A stretch of 33,480 bases of DNA, taken from Clostridiales bacterium COT073_COT-073 (GTDB lineage: Bacteria > Bacillota > Clostridia > Lachnospirales > Vallitaleaceae). Both the position numbers and the translations under genes were made by a program. Of this stretch, positions 25,139-33,480 are shown one piece after another. The notes under the pieces are model-generated. The model saw only the letters and a list, made by a program, of their open reading frames with translations, was not told where the DNA came from and made no database searches. The stretch is from positions 1-33,480 of the forward strand of contig RQYD01000031.1 in the NCBI GenBank assembly GCA_003858485.1, read 5' to 3'. The first letter of the stretch is position 1. Each line of letters starts with the position of its first letter.

Positions 25139-27226
25139 TTGGAAAAAAGACAATACCCATTAGAGCGCACAAGAAATATTGGTATTATGGCGCATATCGA
25201 TGCTGGTAAAACAACTTTAACAGAAAGAATTTTGTTTTATACCGGTCGAACACATAAATTAGGGGAAACTCACGAAGGCGCAGCCCAAATGGACTGGATG
25301 GAGCAAGAGCAAGAACGTGGTATTACCATTACTTCGGCTGCTACCACTTGTGCATGGAATGACAATCGCATTAACGTTATTGACACACCGGGACACGTTG
25401 ACTTTACTGTAGAAGTAGAGCGGTCTCTGCGTGTGCTGGATAGTGCAGTTGGTGTATTTTGTGCAAAGGGCGGTGTTGAACCGCAATCAGAAACAGTTTG
25501 GCGCCAGGCAGATAAATATAATGTACCGAGAATTGCTTTTGTAAATAAAATGGACCGTTCCGGTGCCAATTTCTTAAATGTAGTTGGCATGATCAAGGAT
25601 CGTCTGGGTGCAAATGCAGTGCCGATCCAATTGCCGATCGGTTCTGAAGAAAATTTTGCCGGTATCATTGATTTGCTTAGAAACCGTGCGTTTTACTACA
25701 AAGATGATTTAGGCAATGATATTGAAGAAAGAGATATTCCGGCTGACCAGGCAGATGAAGTCGAGCTTTATCGGGCGGAAATGATCGAAAAAATTGCAGA
25801 AACTGATGAAGAATTAATGGAAAAATACCTGATGGAAGAAGAGATCACAGTTGACGAACTGAAGAAGGCACTTCGCCAGGCAGTTATCAGCGTTAAGATC
25901 ATTCCGGTGCTTTGTGGTTCTGCATATAAGAATAAGGGAATTCAAAAATTATTGGATGCGGTAGTCGAGTACTTGCCGGCACCGATTGATATTCCCGCAA
26001 TCAAAGGTGTAAAACCGGGAACAGATGAAGAAGTAGAAAGACATTCTTCTGACGAAGAACCATTTTCGGCCTTGGCATTTAAGATTATGTCCGATCCATT
26101 TGTAGGAAAATTGGCATTCTTCCGTGTATATTCCGGAACCACCAACTCCGGTTCTTATGTATACAACTCTACAAAAGACAAGAAGGAGAGAATGGGCCGC
26201 ATCCTGCAAATGCATGCCAATAAGAGAGAAGAAATTGATAAAGTATTCTCCGGTGATATTGCAGCGGCAGTAGGATTTAAGTTTACTACAACCGGTGATA
26301 CCATCTGTGATGAAAGAAATCCGGTTATCTTAGAATCAATGGTCTTCCCGGAACCGGTTATTTCGGTTGCGATTGAACCGAAGACCAAGGCTGGTCAGGA
26401 AAAAATGGGTCTGGCGCTGTCTAAATTAGCAGAAGAAGATCCGACTTTTAAGACCTATACCAACTCAGAAACCGGACAAACCATCATTGCCGGTATGGGT
26501 GAGCTGCACCTGGAAATTATCGTTGACCGCTTACTGCGTGAATTTAAAGTAGAAGCGAATGTCGGTGCTCCACAGGTAGCTTATAAAGAAACCATTACCG
26601 TTCCGGTTGATGTTGAAGGTAAATTTGTTCGTCAGTCCGGTGGACGTGGTCAATATGGCCACTGTAAAGTTCGCTTTGCTCCAATGGATGTCAATGGCGA
26701 AAAAGAATACGAATTTATCAACTCGATTGTTGGTGGTGCAATTCCGAAGGAATACATCCAACCGGTTGATAACGGTATTCAGGAAGCAATGCAATCTGGT
26801 GTGTTGGCAGGATATCCGGTTGTCGGTATCCAGGCGGATTGTTACGATGGTTCTTACCATGATGTTGACTCTTCGGAAATGGCCTTTAAGATTGCCGGCT
26901 CCATGGCTTTAAAAGAAGCTATGAGAAAAGGCCAGGCGATTTTATTAGAACCGATTATGAAGGTTGACGTAAGTGTACCGGAAGAATACATGGGTGATGT
27001 TATTGGTGACATCAACTCCCGCCGTGGTCGGATTGAAGGTATGGACGCAGTTGCCGGTGCGCAAAATGTCCATGGTTATGTACCGTTATCAGAAATGTTC
27101 GGTTATGCTACCGACCTTCGTTCCAAAACTCAGGGACGTGGAACTTATTCAATGGAGTTCCATCACTATGAGCAATTACCAAAGAGCATTCAGGAAAAGA
27201 TTTTGGCAGGTAAAGGCGCAGAATAA
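25139..27226 (+). CDS. fusA: Translation elongation factor G
   Basis: GTPase that moves tRNA and mRNA through the ribosome, 695 residues as usual. G1 motif AHIDAGKT (18-25), [12 protein letters not shown] for switch I, DTPGHVDF for G3 and NKMDRSGA for G4 are intact, followed by domains II-V. It starts with TTG at 25139, eight bases after AAAGGGAGG; no better ATG exists near. Third gene of the str operon. Only one EF-G form is present here; the ending LAGKGAE is normal. Confidence 0.98.
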   Translation: MEKRQYPLERTRNIGIMAHIDAGKTTLTERILFYTGRTHKLGETHEGAAQMDWMEQEQERGITITSAATTCAWNDNRINVIDTPGHVDFTVEVERSLRVLDSAVGVFCAKGGVEPQSETVWRQADKYNVPRIAFVNKMDRSGANFLNVVGMIKDRLGANAVPIQLPIGSEENFAGIIDLLRNRAFYYKDDLGNDIEERDIPADQADEVELYRAEMIEKIAETDEELMEKYLMEEEITVDELKKALRQAVISVKIIPVLCGSAYKNKGIQKLLDAVVEYLPAPIDIPAIKGVKPGTDEEVERHSSDEEPFSALAFKIMSDPFVGKLAFFRVYSGTTNSGSYVYNSTKDKKERMGRILQMHANKREEIDKVFSGDIAAAVGFKFTTTGDTICDERNPVILESMVFPEPVISVAIEPKTKAGQEKMGLALSKLAEEDPTFKTYTNSETGQTIIAGMGELHLEIIVDRLLREFKVEANVGAPQVAYKETITVPVDVEGKFVRQSGGRGQYGHCKVRFAPMDVNGEKEYEFINSIVGGAIPKEYIQPVDNGIQEAMQSGVLAGYPVVGIQADCYDGSYHDVDSSEMAFKIAGSMALKEAMRKGQAILLEPIMKVDVSVPEEYMGDVIGDINSRRGRIEGMDAVAGAQNVHGYVPLSEMFGYATDLRSKTQGRGTYSMEFHHYEQLPKSIQEKILAGKGAE

Positions 27227-27300
27227 TCCAGCGATTTGAATGATTTTTAGGCAGCCTTTTATAAAAATGGCTGAATTCCTATAAAAAATAAAGAAAAGAC

Positions 27301-27383
27301 TTGCAAAAATCAGTAATATAAAATATAATTTGAAGTGATATATAGTGAGCTTGGTTCGTTCCTTGTCCGGCAAGGAATGAACC
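27301..27383 (+). promoter_or_regulatory. Separate tuf promoter with leader hairpin
   Basis: TTGCAA (27301-27306), 17 bp, TATAAT (27324-27329) lies between fusA and tuf, so tuf can be made in excess of the upstream genes. In the leader GGTTCGTTCCTTG (27353-27365) pairs with CAAGGAATGAACC (27371-27383), 13 pairs with one G-U and a 5-base loop. No T-run follows; the ribosome site AAGGAGG is left free. Confidence 0.8.
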
Positions 27384-27414
27384 GGCTAATTAACAACTAA
27401 GGAGGATTATAGAA

Positions 27415-28611
27415 ATGGCAAAAGCGAAATTTGACAGAGGTAGCAAGCCTCACGTTAACATCGGAACAATTGGACACGTTGACCATGGTAAAACTACTTT
27501 AACCGCGTCCATTACCAAAACTTTACATGAAAGATTAGGAACTGGTGAAGCAGTTGCGTTTGACAAAATTGACAAGGCTCCGGAAGAAAAAGAGCGTGGT
27601 ATTACCATTAACTCTTCTCACGTAGAATACGAAAGCAATGCTCGTCACTATGCACACGTTGACTGCCCAGGTCACGCCGACTATGTTAAAAACATGATTA
27701 CCGGTGCTGCGCAGATGGACGGTTCGATCTTAGTAGTAGCTGCAACTGACGGTGTTATGGCTCAAACTCGTGAGCATATCTTATTGTCCCGTCAAGTAGG
27801 TGTTCCTTACATCGTTGTATTCATGAACAAATGTGATGCAGTTGAAGATGAGGAATTATTAGACTTAGTAGAAATGGAAGTTAGAGATCTGTTAAGCGAA
27901 TACGGATTCCCGGGAGATGATACTCCAATTATTCGTGGTTCTGCACTTCGTGCTTTGGAAGACCCAAGCAGCGAATGGGGTGACAAGATCTTAGAATTGA
28001 TCGAAGCTTGCGACAGCTACATCCCTGAGCCGGTTCGTGATACCGATAAGCCTTTCTTAATGCCTGTTGAGGACGTATTCTCCATTACTGGTCGTGGTAC
28101 TGTTGCTACCGGTAAAGTAGAGCGTGGAACCTTACACGTACAAGAAGAAGTTGAAATCGTTGGTCTGATGGACAAGCCAAGAAAAGTTGTTGTAACCGGT
28201 ATTGAAATGTTCCGTAAGTTATTGGACGAAGGACGTGCTGGTGATAACGTTGGTGTTCTTCTGCGTGGTGTTCAAAGAACTGAAATCGAAAGAGGACAAG
28301 TTTTGGCAAAACCAGGCAGCATTACCCCGCACAGCAAGTTCAAAGCTCAGGTTTACGTATTGAAGAAAGAAGAAGGCGGCCGTCATACTCCGTTCTTCTC
28401 CAACTATCGTCCGCAATTCTATTTCACCACCACCGATATTACCGGTATCATCAACTTACCGGAAGGTGTTGAAATGTGCATGCCTGGCGATAACGTAGAA
28501 ATGACCATCGAATTGATTGGACCGATCGCTATGGAAAAAGGTCAAAAGTTCGCTATCCGTGAAGGTGGCAGAACTGTAGGCTCAGGCTCCGTATCTGAGA
28601 TCATTAAATAA
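27415..28611 (+). CDS. tuf: Translation elongation factor Tu
   Basis: Delivers aminoacyl-tRNA to the ribosome; 398 residues. G1 GHVDHGKT (20-27), Thr64 in the switch I stretch [13 protein letters not shown] (83-87) and NKCD are all intact, with domains II and III complete to SVSEIIK. Small departures from common sequence, such as [10 protein letters not shown] and [13 protein letters not shown], lie in tolerant positions. AAGGAGG is well placed before ATG. Codon choice is biased to highly expressed codons (GGT, CGT, GTT). Last gene of the str cluster, with its own promoter and a strong terminator. Confidence 0.99.
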   Translation: MAKAKFDRGSKPHVNIGTIGHVDHGKTTLTASITKTLHERLGTGEAVAFDKIDKAPEEKERGITINSSHVEYESNARHYAHVDCPGHADYVKNMITGAAQMDGSILVVAATDGVMAQTREHILLSRQVGVPYIVVFMNKCDAVEDEELLDLVEMEVRDLLSEYGFPGDDTPIIRGSALRALEDPSSEWGDKILELIEACDSYIPEPVRDTDKPFLMPVEDVFSITGRGTVATGKVERGTLHVQEEVEIVGLMDKPRKVVVTGIEMFRKLLDEGRAGDNVGVLLRGVQRTEIERGQVLAKPGSITPHSKFKAQVYVLKKEEGGRHTPFFSNYRPQFYFTTTDITGIINLPEGVEMCMPGDNVEMTIELIGPIAMEKGQKFAIREGGRTVGSGSVSEIIK

Positions 28612-28626
28612 GTAAGAAAAAAACGA

Positions 28627-28658
28627 GAGTTTTGCCTTCGGGCAAAACTCTTTTTTTT
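28627..28658 (+). terminator. Strong intrinsic terminator of tuf
   Basis: GAGTTTTGCC (28627-28636), loop TTCG, GGCAAAACTC (28641-28650), then eight T's. The stable UUCG-type tetraloop and T-run make this the clearest terminator in the window. It also marks the left edge of the AT-rich accessory stretch; 28659-28900 has no supported gene. Confidence 0.95.
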
Positions 28659-28900
28659 GTATGCTTTAGCAACAAAAAAATCAGCTATACTGGGGGAGAA
28701 GAAAGCTTTAACTTCAAGGAAAAAACTTCCTGTGATATTTTGTTTATTAGAGTGTTCAAGTCTTTTATTCAAAAATGACTGGATTGATTGAGTAAGCCAG
28801 AGCTTATATTGTGTGTATTGCCTGAGAAATTATGAAGATGTTAAATATGTTCAATAAAACAGTGGTAGAGATTCTAAATGATCAAGATGCAAAGAGATAA

Positions 28901-29086
28901 AAAAATATTGATATACAGAAAGGAAAAAGTCTAACTGGGATCGTTGCAGATAATTTCAAATCAGCGGAAATGGCAGCAAAGTGGGAAATGCGACTATCAG
29001 AGATTGCTCAGGGGAAATCATTAAAAAAAGAATTTTTAGAGATGGTAGAAAGTGAGATAAATGAGGCAATTGCAATATATATATAG
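28901..29086 (+). pseudogene. C-terminal relic of DNA topoisomerase III
   Basis: About 60 codons read as protein without a start codon: the frame is blocked by TAA just upstream (28898-28900) and ends at TAG 29084-29086. The stretch GIVADNFKSAEMAAKWE followed by MRLSEIAQGKS and KKEFLEMVESEI is the typical C-terminus of TopB-type topoisomerase III, including the Thr/Ala-Lys-Trp-Glu and Ile-Ala-x-Gly-Lys positions. TopB genes of this style are frequent on conjugative elements of Bacillota. All of the catalytic part is gone, so this is a leftover of a lost mobile element. Identified from memory of the family. Confidence 0.65.
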
Positions 29087-29112
29087 TAAGTAAGTAGGCA
29101 CTAATTTGGAAG

Positions 29113-29141
29113 TGGAAAAAATACTATAAAAATGCTATAAT
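29113..29141 (+). promoter_or_regulatory. Promoter of the AlbA_2-type regulator gene
   Basis: An extended -10, TG-c-TATAAT (29133-29141), has TGGAAA (29113-29118) at 17 bp. It lies 30 bases before the AAAAGGAGG-preceded ATG at 29173, so the leader is short. Confidence 0.6.
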
Positions 29142-29172
29142 ATATTAAAATATTTTTTGAAAAGGAGGTATT

Positions 29173-30711
29173 ATGCAGCTTTTAGATATCAAGAGAATAG
29201 CTCATAACATTCTTGAAAACCAAAACATAGAAAGCAGTTTTATCGAATATAAAAAGTCGGTAAATTTTAAAGATAAAATCCTAAAAACGGCTTGTGCCTT
29301 TGCCAATAACTACATGAATAATGAGATCGGATTGTTGTTTGTTGGAATTGAAGAAGTTGATGATAAAGAAACGGGAGAAAAGGCAATTCCTAAAAGACCG
29401 ATAGAGGGTATAAAAGAATCTAAAATTGAAGGGATTGAAAATGAGTTAAAATCTCTCCTTTCTAATATCCACCCTAAAATAAACTACCGGATTATTACTG
29501 ATAAAATTGATGATGAATACTATATTGTCATTGCGGTAGAAAGTGGCAGTAACGGACCGTTTCAAACAAGTGAAAGGGCGGAAAAGGACAAAGACATTCG
29601 ATTAAAGGTAGGAAGATATATTAGAGTCGGCAGAGATTCAAGGCTTCCAAGTCCAACCGAAGAATTTGAACTTTTGAAGAAATTTGCAAATTTTTCTTTT
29701 AGTTCTAATCTAAATGATACGGCTACCATAGATGATCTAAGTTATGAATATATGAAAGAATATCTGCTTCAGACAGGAGCGAAAAAAGATATTAGAGAAA
29801 TGTCAAAACTTGATATGGCAAAGAGTATGGGACTTATCAGTGAAAGTGAATATGGAGGTTATAGAGCTAAAAATTTTGCTGTGCTGATGTTTTCGGAAAA
29901 ACCGAATAAATTTATTCCAAATGCCCATGTTGAAATCATCAGAGAAATTGACGGGACTGATAAAATGGAATCGAAAAGATTTGACGGTCCGGTTTGGATA
30001 CAGGCAAAACAGGTCAGCAAATATTTTGAAGATAATATTATGGCTTCCTATACGATAAGAGAAGCGGATAAAATTGAGCATAAGATTATCTATAATTATC
30101 CGCTTACAGCATTTGAAGAGCTTGCTACCAACGCTATTCTGCACAAAGAGTATGATACACCTGAATATGTAGGAATCTATATTTATAGAGATAGAATTTC
30201 TCTCGTAAATCATAACAGACCGCTTCCGCCTGTAACCATCAAGGCTCTTAATCGAGATCGAAGTTTTGATAGAAGGCAGTATCTGAATAAAGAGCTTAAA
30301 GATATGTTCTTTTCATTAAATTTGATAGAGTCTTACGGATCGGGCATAAGGCGTGCCAAAGACTCGCTTTTAGAAAATGGCTCTCCTGAACTTAAGTTCT
30401 ATCCGGATAACGAGGAAGATAACTATACCAATGCAGTTATGGAGATAAATGAAGAATTTTTGAAGGAGTTTAATGGTAGTACTACCCAAGAAACTACTAT
30501 AAAAACTACTACTAAAACTACCACGAAACAAGAAGAAATTATTAAGATGATTGCAGAAAATCCACATATAAGTGCAAAAGAAATGGCAGAGAAACTAAAT
30601 CTTACCATTGATGGTGTCCGTTATCATCTAACTAAAATGAGAAAAGCGGGGCTTATTCGATATGAAGGTTCAACAAAATTAGGTCAATGGGTAATTATCA
30701 AGCAACAGTAA
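29173..30711 (+). CDS. AlbA_2/Schlafen-type putative DNA-binding ATPase regulator
   Basis: Protein of 512 residues often labelled 'RecG-like helicase' or 'putative transcriptional regulator', though it has no helicase motifs. Visible parts: an N-terminal AlbA_2-type domain (~15-150; ESSFIEYKKSV, then GLLFVGIEE and RLKVGRYIRVGRDS); a GHKL-like ATPase region (~310-400; FEELATNAILHKEYDTPEYV with the Glu/Asn pair, then ESYGSGIRRAKDSL); a low-complexity Thr/Lys linker (~435-450); and a C-terminal winged helix (~453-512; HISAKEMAEKLNLTIDGVRYHL). AAAAGGAGG precedes ATG. It is richer in A+T and AGA/ATA-type codons than its neighbours and sits beside mobile-element relics, so it was probably acquired. 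Relatives occur on mobile elements and sometimes near defence genes; no function can be assigned. Confidence 0.8.
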   Translation: MQLLDIKRIAHNILENQNIESSFIEYKKSVNFKDKILKTACAFANNYMNNEIGLLFVGIEEVDDKETGEKAIPKRPIEGIKESKIEGIENELKSLLSNIHPKINYRIITDKIDDEYYIVIAVESGSNGPFQTSERAEKDKDIRLKVGRYIRVGRDSRLPSPTEEFELLKKFANFSFSSNLNDTATIDDLSYEYMKEYLLQTGAKKDIREMSKLDMAKSMGLISESEYGGYRAKNFAVLMFSEKPNKFIPNAHVEIIREIDGTDKMESKRFDGPVWIQAKQVSKYFEDNIMASYTIREADKIEHKIIYNYPLTAFEELATNAILHKEYDTPEYVGIYIYRDRISLVNHNRPLPPVTIKALNRDRSFDRRQYLNKELKDMFFSLNLIESYGSGIRRAKDSLLENGSPELKFYPDNEEDNYTNAVMEINEEFLKEFNGSTTQETTIKTTTKTTTKQEEIIKMIAENPHISAKEMAEKLNLTIDGVRYHLTKMRKAGLIRYEGSTKLGQWVIIKQQ

Positions 30712-31162
30712 GTTGCAATCCCATAATTCTTATATGGAGATAGCTCTGTGTGAGATGAAATCTAGAGGAAGTCGAATGGTAAATCTTCGCCAAGTGTTTT
30801 TGCTACAAGTGGGTATGCTTAGTCAATTTTATGATTGAATATAACTGTGTGATGCACAGAAGTACAGGTTTGAAGCTTTCTGATATGGTTAGAATAATTG
30901 CACGCTTTACAAAATGAGTAAGCAGGGGGGCAGTTCCTTATAAGGATTGTGGTAGCCTCTATGATGAGGACAGATTAGATAAGATTTATGCGGAACATTG
31001 AGACTGGGATGAATAGAAAAGAAGTGTTTTTATTCTATTATTCATGATTAATTGAAGAGAGAAGGAAAAGTGGTTGATACTAGAAGAAAAGTTAAAAATA
31101 GCATGTGTAAAATTGGTTCTTTGCCAAATGGTGTTGGTAAAGAATAAGATCAAGTTTCAGGA
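30712..31162 (+). other. Decayed mobile-element debris
   Basis: No intact gene. Short protein-like runs appear in different frames, each cut by stops: one from 30734 (ends LLQVGMLSQFYD), one near 30856 (MHRSTGLKLSDMVRIIARF), and one around 30923-31020 (YKDCGSLYDEDRLDKIYAEH, stop, DWDE). The pattern looks like one or two decayed coding regions. I cannot identify the parents. Together with the TopB relic it suggests an old integrated element. Confidence 0.45.
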
Positions 31163-31187
31163 GGCTGTTGCAAAACAGCCCCTTTTT
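31163..31187 (+). terminator. Short hairpin terminator in the island
   Basis: GGCTGTT (31163-31169), loop GCAA, AACAGCC (31174-31180), then CCTTTTT. It can end transcription from the left. A similar GGCTGTTGCAAAA block is common at ends of some insertion sequences, but no transposase or second end is seen here. Confidence 0.7.
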
Positions 31188-31208
31188 ATGCGTTTATCAT
31201 ATGAGTGC

Positions 31209-31409
31209 CTAATGCGTGAGTAATTCGGCAGTGTTTAAAGATTTGAGCAGGTCCGCAATGCTTGGAGCAAAAGCAGTTTCCTCTGCCAATCTGCGCCGTG
31301 AATCGTCTACGAGAACATCGGATTTTGCTTTGTAAAACCGATTGTCTGACAATGAAGCACCGAAAATGTCTATTTCACAGTCGCCTCCATTTTCCTTAGC
31401 AGCTTTCAT
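31209..31409 (-). CDS. Possible small hypothetical protein
   Basis: A 66-residue frame on the minus strand, with plausible mixed composition (MKAAKENGGDCEIDIFGASL, ending LLKSLNTAELLTH). I do not recognise it. There is no ribosome binding site before the ATG and a stop codon lies directly upstream, so it may be the remains of a larger gene or a chance frame. It lies at the right edge of the accessory island, divergent from the exported protein gene. Confidence 0.25.
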   Translation of the reverse strand: MKAAKENGGDCEIDIFGASLSDNRFYKAKSDVLVDDSRRRLAEETAFAPSIADLLKSLNTAELLTH

Positions 31410-31432
31410 TTAAAATTTAATGATAATAGAAA

Positions 31433-31462
31433 TTGACAGATGGAGATTCTTTTTTATATAAT
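31433..31462 (+). promoter_or_regulatory. Promoter of the stalk-domain protein gene
   Basis: Perfect TTGACA (31433-31438) and perfect TATAAT (31457-31462) with an 18-bp spacer. The start codon follows 50 bases later behind ATAGGGAGG. Confidence 0.8.
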
Positions 31463-31515
31463 AAATAAGTTCATGAATATTTAATAATAATATGATAAAG
31501 ATATAGGGAGGTTAT

Positions 31516-33330
31516 ATGAAATCAGGAAAGAAAAAGTATTTGCAACTGTTGTTTATGGTTATGCTATGTGCAGTTTTGCTTTTATCAAGCACAGTACTGG
31601 AGGCGAAAAGCAAACGCAAGGCCAAACCAAGTGGCATACCGGCACAATTGTCAACCTTAAATTTAAAAGTTGGTGGCCGGGAATTTGATAGCTATGACAT
31701 CCCCGGCTATGTTATTGACTATAAAAGCTATTATCGCTTAACCGATTTAGCTCAGCTTTTAAGCAACACCTACAGTCGGTTTAACATCGTCTGGAGCCCG
31801 GAAAAAATGCGAACCGAATTAATAAAGCATACCTTATATCGCAGTCCGGCAGAGGCAGAATGGGATTACCCGGAGGAATTAATTTATGTTCAACCGGCTT
31901 CAGCGCCAATTGAAGTTGAGAATGTGGTCCAAGATTTGCATGGATTTTTATATAAAGGAGAATTTTATGTGCCATTAGAGGAAACCATGGCCATGATCAA
32001 TGTCAAAGTAAAATGGATGCCAGAAAGCTTGAGCTTAAAATTAATTTCAGAAATTCCGGAGAATGTATTTCCCTTAGATAAAGAGGACTGGGAAATTACT
32101 TCAAATATTATCTATGATGCTCGCTGGGCCAGCCCTAAACAGAATTTTATGTTTTATCAGGAGGGCCATTATTTTCTGATTTATACCAGTAGTTACCGTG
32201 ACAGTAAGGAGGATGGCTCCCGAACCTCCGAAGTAGTTATTAAGAAATTATCCCCGGCAATGGAAGTTGTTGATACCTTTAGCCTGCCCTATCAGGGAGA
32301 AATTTTTGGCGGCTTTTATCATGGCCGGGAGCATAATTACTTTTTATTTGGCAATAACAATCCAAAAGAAAAAAAAGATGCCACAATTTTAAAATTAGTT
32401 AAGACCAATCATCAATTTAAACCTGTGGCCAGCCTGGATATTAAAAATACCTATACCACCAAACCCTTTGAGGGTGGTTCGGTGTCGATGTCAGAATGGA
32501 AAGATACTTTGGTTATTCATACAGCCAGAGAGCGCTACCGAACAGAAGATGGGTTAAATCATCAAAGCCAATTGACGGTGGTGGTTGACAGTAAGTTAAT
32601 GAAAGTATTAAATGCCCATGATTTGGGTCGATTTCAGATTAATCATGTCAGTCATTCCTTTAATCAGTTTGCCATACATGATAAACAAAATGGAGATTTG
32701 TTCTTAGTTGACCATGGTGATGGTTATCCCCGGGCGGTGGTGGTGACTAAGCTGGATTCGGCATCCAGGCAGGTTAAAAAAGAAGCCAATATAATCCCAA
32801 TTCCCGGAGAAATAGGGGCCAATCAAACCGGTGTTTTTATTGGCGGTGTGGAACAAAGCAGGGACAATATTTTAGTGGCAGTAAATCAAATTGATTATGG
32901 CAAAGCCAAAAGCTTTGATAGTTATACCATTACTGGTGAAGATGTCAGTCGCCGGGACGTTTATTTATATACCATCAATAAAAATTTGACAAATGGGCAA
33001 AAAAAGAGTTTAAAATTAACCGATTATTCCCGGGAGGAGGGAGTTTATTACTCTGTACCCAAGATAGTGGCCATTGGTGAAGATAAATTTTTCCTGATTT
33101 GGCAAAAAAAGCGAATAAATGAAAACATAAGTGACTATGAAACAGAGCTTCAATATACGATTGTAAATGGCAATGGCCAAATCATTAAAGCCATTACCAC
33201 TCTGCCTTGGTATGGAATTGGCAGGGGCGATTTGCTTTATCAGGATGGTTATGTTTGGTGGCAGGTGCGCCAGTACATACAGGATAACCATGATGATACC
33301 ACGATTTACCGGGTGAAAGTAAAGGAATAG
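31516..33330 (+). CDS. Exported stalk-domain (copper amine oxidase N-like) protein
   Basis: Exported protein of 604 residues; function not known. Residues 1-30 form a signal peptide (KKYLQLLFMVMLCAVLLLSS then A-rich cleavage region); no lipobox and no anchor at the C-terminus, so it is secreted or loosely bound. Residues ~46-165 resemble the 'stalk' or copper-amine-oxidase N-terminal domain common in Clostridia: LKVGGREFDSYDIPGYVIDY, then YRLTDLAQLLS, and a second half with GFLYKGEFYVPLEETMAMI. The rest (~190-600) is a series of short beta segments with repeated W/Y/F and aspartates (for example YFLFGNNN, LFLVDHGDGYPR, YLYTINKN), suggesting a beta-propeller; this fold is inference. No amine-oxidase catalytic domain is present. 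It has its own strong promoter and stands alone. Confidence 0.8.
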   Translation: MKSGKKKYLQLLFMVMLCAVLLLSSTVLEAKSKRKAKPSGIPAQLSTLNLKVGGREFDSYDIPGYVIDYKSYYRLTDLAQLLSNTYSRFNIVWSPEKMRTELIKHTLYRSPAEAEWDYPEELIYVQPASAPIEVENVVQDLHGFLYKGEFYVPLEETMAMINVKVKWMPESLSLKLISEIPENVFPLDKEDWEITSNIIYDARWASPKQNFMFYQEGHYFLIYTSSYRDSKEDGSRTSEVVIKKLSPAMEVVDTFSLPYQGEIFGGFYHGREHNYFLFGNNNPKEKKDATILKLVKTNHQFKPVASLDIKNTYTTKPFEGGSVSMSEWKDTLVIHTARERYRTEDGLNHQSQLTVVVDSKLMKVLNAHDLGRFQINHVSHSFNQFAIHDKQNGDLFLVDHGDGYPRAVVVTKLDSASRQVKKEANIIPIPGEIGANQTGVFIGGVEQSRDNILVAVNQIDYGKAKSFDSYTITGEDVSRRDVYLYTINKNLTNGQKKSLKLTDYSREEGVYYSVPKIVAIGEDKFFLIWQKKRINENISDYETELQYTIVNGNGQIIKAITTLPWYGIGRGDLLYQDGYVWWQVRQYIQDNHDDTTIYRVKVKE

Positions 33331-33370
33331 AGATCGGAATTATAGTTTTTCGATGTATTTTCCAAATTTA

Positions 33371-33480
33371 TGATATAATATCCGCGAAAAAAGCACGAGT
33401 GCGACATCTGAAGTATCAAAACCGCTATGCTTGCATAGAAGGTTTTGAATACGGAAGATGGCATATGAGAGCCCTCGCGA
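33371..33480 (+). promoter_or_regulatory. Promoter and strong hairpin at the window edge
   Basis: An extended -10, TG-a-TATAAT (33371-33379), has no good -35. About 25 bases on, CATCTGAAGTATCAAAACC (from 33405) pairs with the segment 33441-33459, and CTATGC-TT-GCATAG (33425-33438) caps the stem. The sequence AGTGCGACA just before the hairpin (33399-33406) also occurs, inverted, at the start of copies A and B of the folded repeat, so this may be a third member cut off by the window end. No open frame is seen before the edge. Confidence 0.5.

Noticed and set aside
31163-31187. Insertion-sequence end (GGCTGTTGCAAAAC).
   Set aside because: No transposase frame and no matching inverted end were found in the window; the hairpin plus T-run is explained as a terminator.

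Overview
The window looks like the chromosome of a low-to-mid GC Gram-positive bacterium (Bacillota, probably Clostridia-like and anaerobic). The evidence is strong AAAGGAGG-type ribosome binding sites, GTG/TTG starts, sigma-A promoters often with an extended -10 (TGnTATAAT), an LPxTG-type surface protein, lipoprotein-dependent ABC uptake, an oxygen-sensitive glycyl radical enzyme and a str operon of Gram-positive type. I cannot name the species.

Layout. 1-470: no convincing gene, but a folded non-coding repeat and the promoter of a short NAD(P)-malic enzyme (475-1629). 1963-2916: unknown membrane-anchored protein. 2917-3425: a terminator and a second copy of the folded repeat with terminal inverted repeats. 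3426-5141 (-): HtrA-type surface protease, preceded by four TTTTCACA-like boxes spaced exactly 11 bp apart, the pattern described for CssR control of htrA in Bacillus subtilis. 5415-11119: a compact regulon of a radical-SAM activase, a convergent LacI-family regulator, a glycyl radical enzyme (GRE) and a fructose-6-phosphate-aldolase-like protein, with matching LacI-type operators at both structural-gene promoters. 11190-14672 (-): SNF2 helicase with two SWIM-type zinc motifs. 15126-15764: Mn-type superoxide dismutase. 16176-17591: three-repeat Cna-B surface protein. 18153-23794: nucleoside uptake and cleavage operon (BMP lipoprotein, ATPase, two permeases, nucleoside hydrolase). 24028-28611: str operon rpsL-rpsG-fusA-tuf, with a separate tuf promoter. 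28659-31200: AT-rich accessory island with a topoisomerase III relic and an AlbA_2/ATPase-type regulator. 31516-33330: exported stalk-domain protein. The right edge holds a promoter and a strong hairpin whose gene lies outside.

How the genes work together. The GRE regulon is the most interesting unit. The activase would install the glycyl radical at Gly778 of the GRE. The GRE would open or dehydrate a polyol- or sugar-phosphate-like substrate, and the aldolase (Lys86 Schiff base, Tyr132 of FSA type) would split a ketose phosphate product. GRE plus activase plus FSA also occurs in E. coli (ybiW/ybiY/fsaA and pflD/pflC/talC), so the module is known in outline, but this regulated LacI version has no assigned substrate here. 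The nucleoside operon would bring in ribonucleosides and release base and ribose. HtrA, SOD and the surface proteins belong to envelope and stress functions.

All alignments, motif matches and promoter calls were made by eye; no database search was possible.
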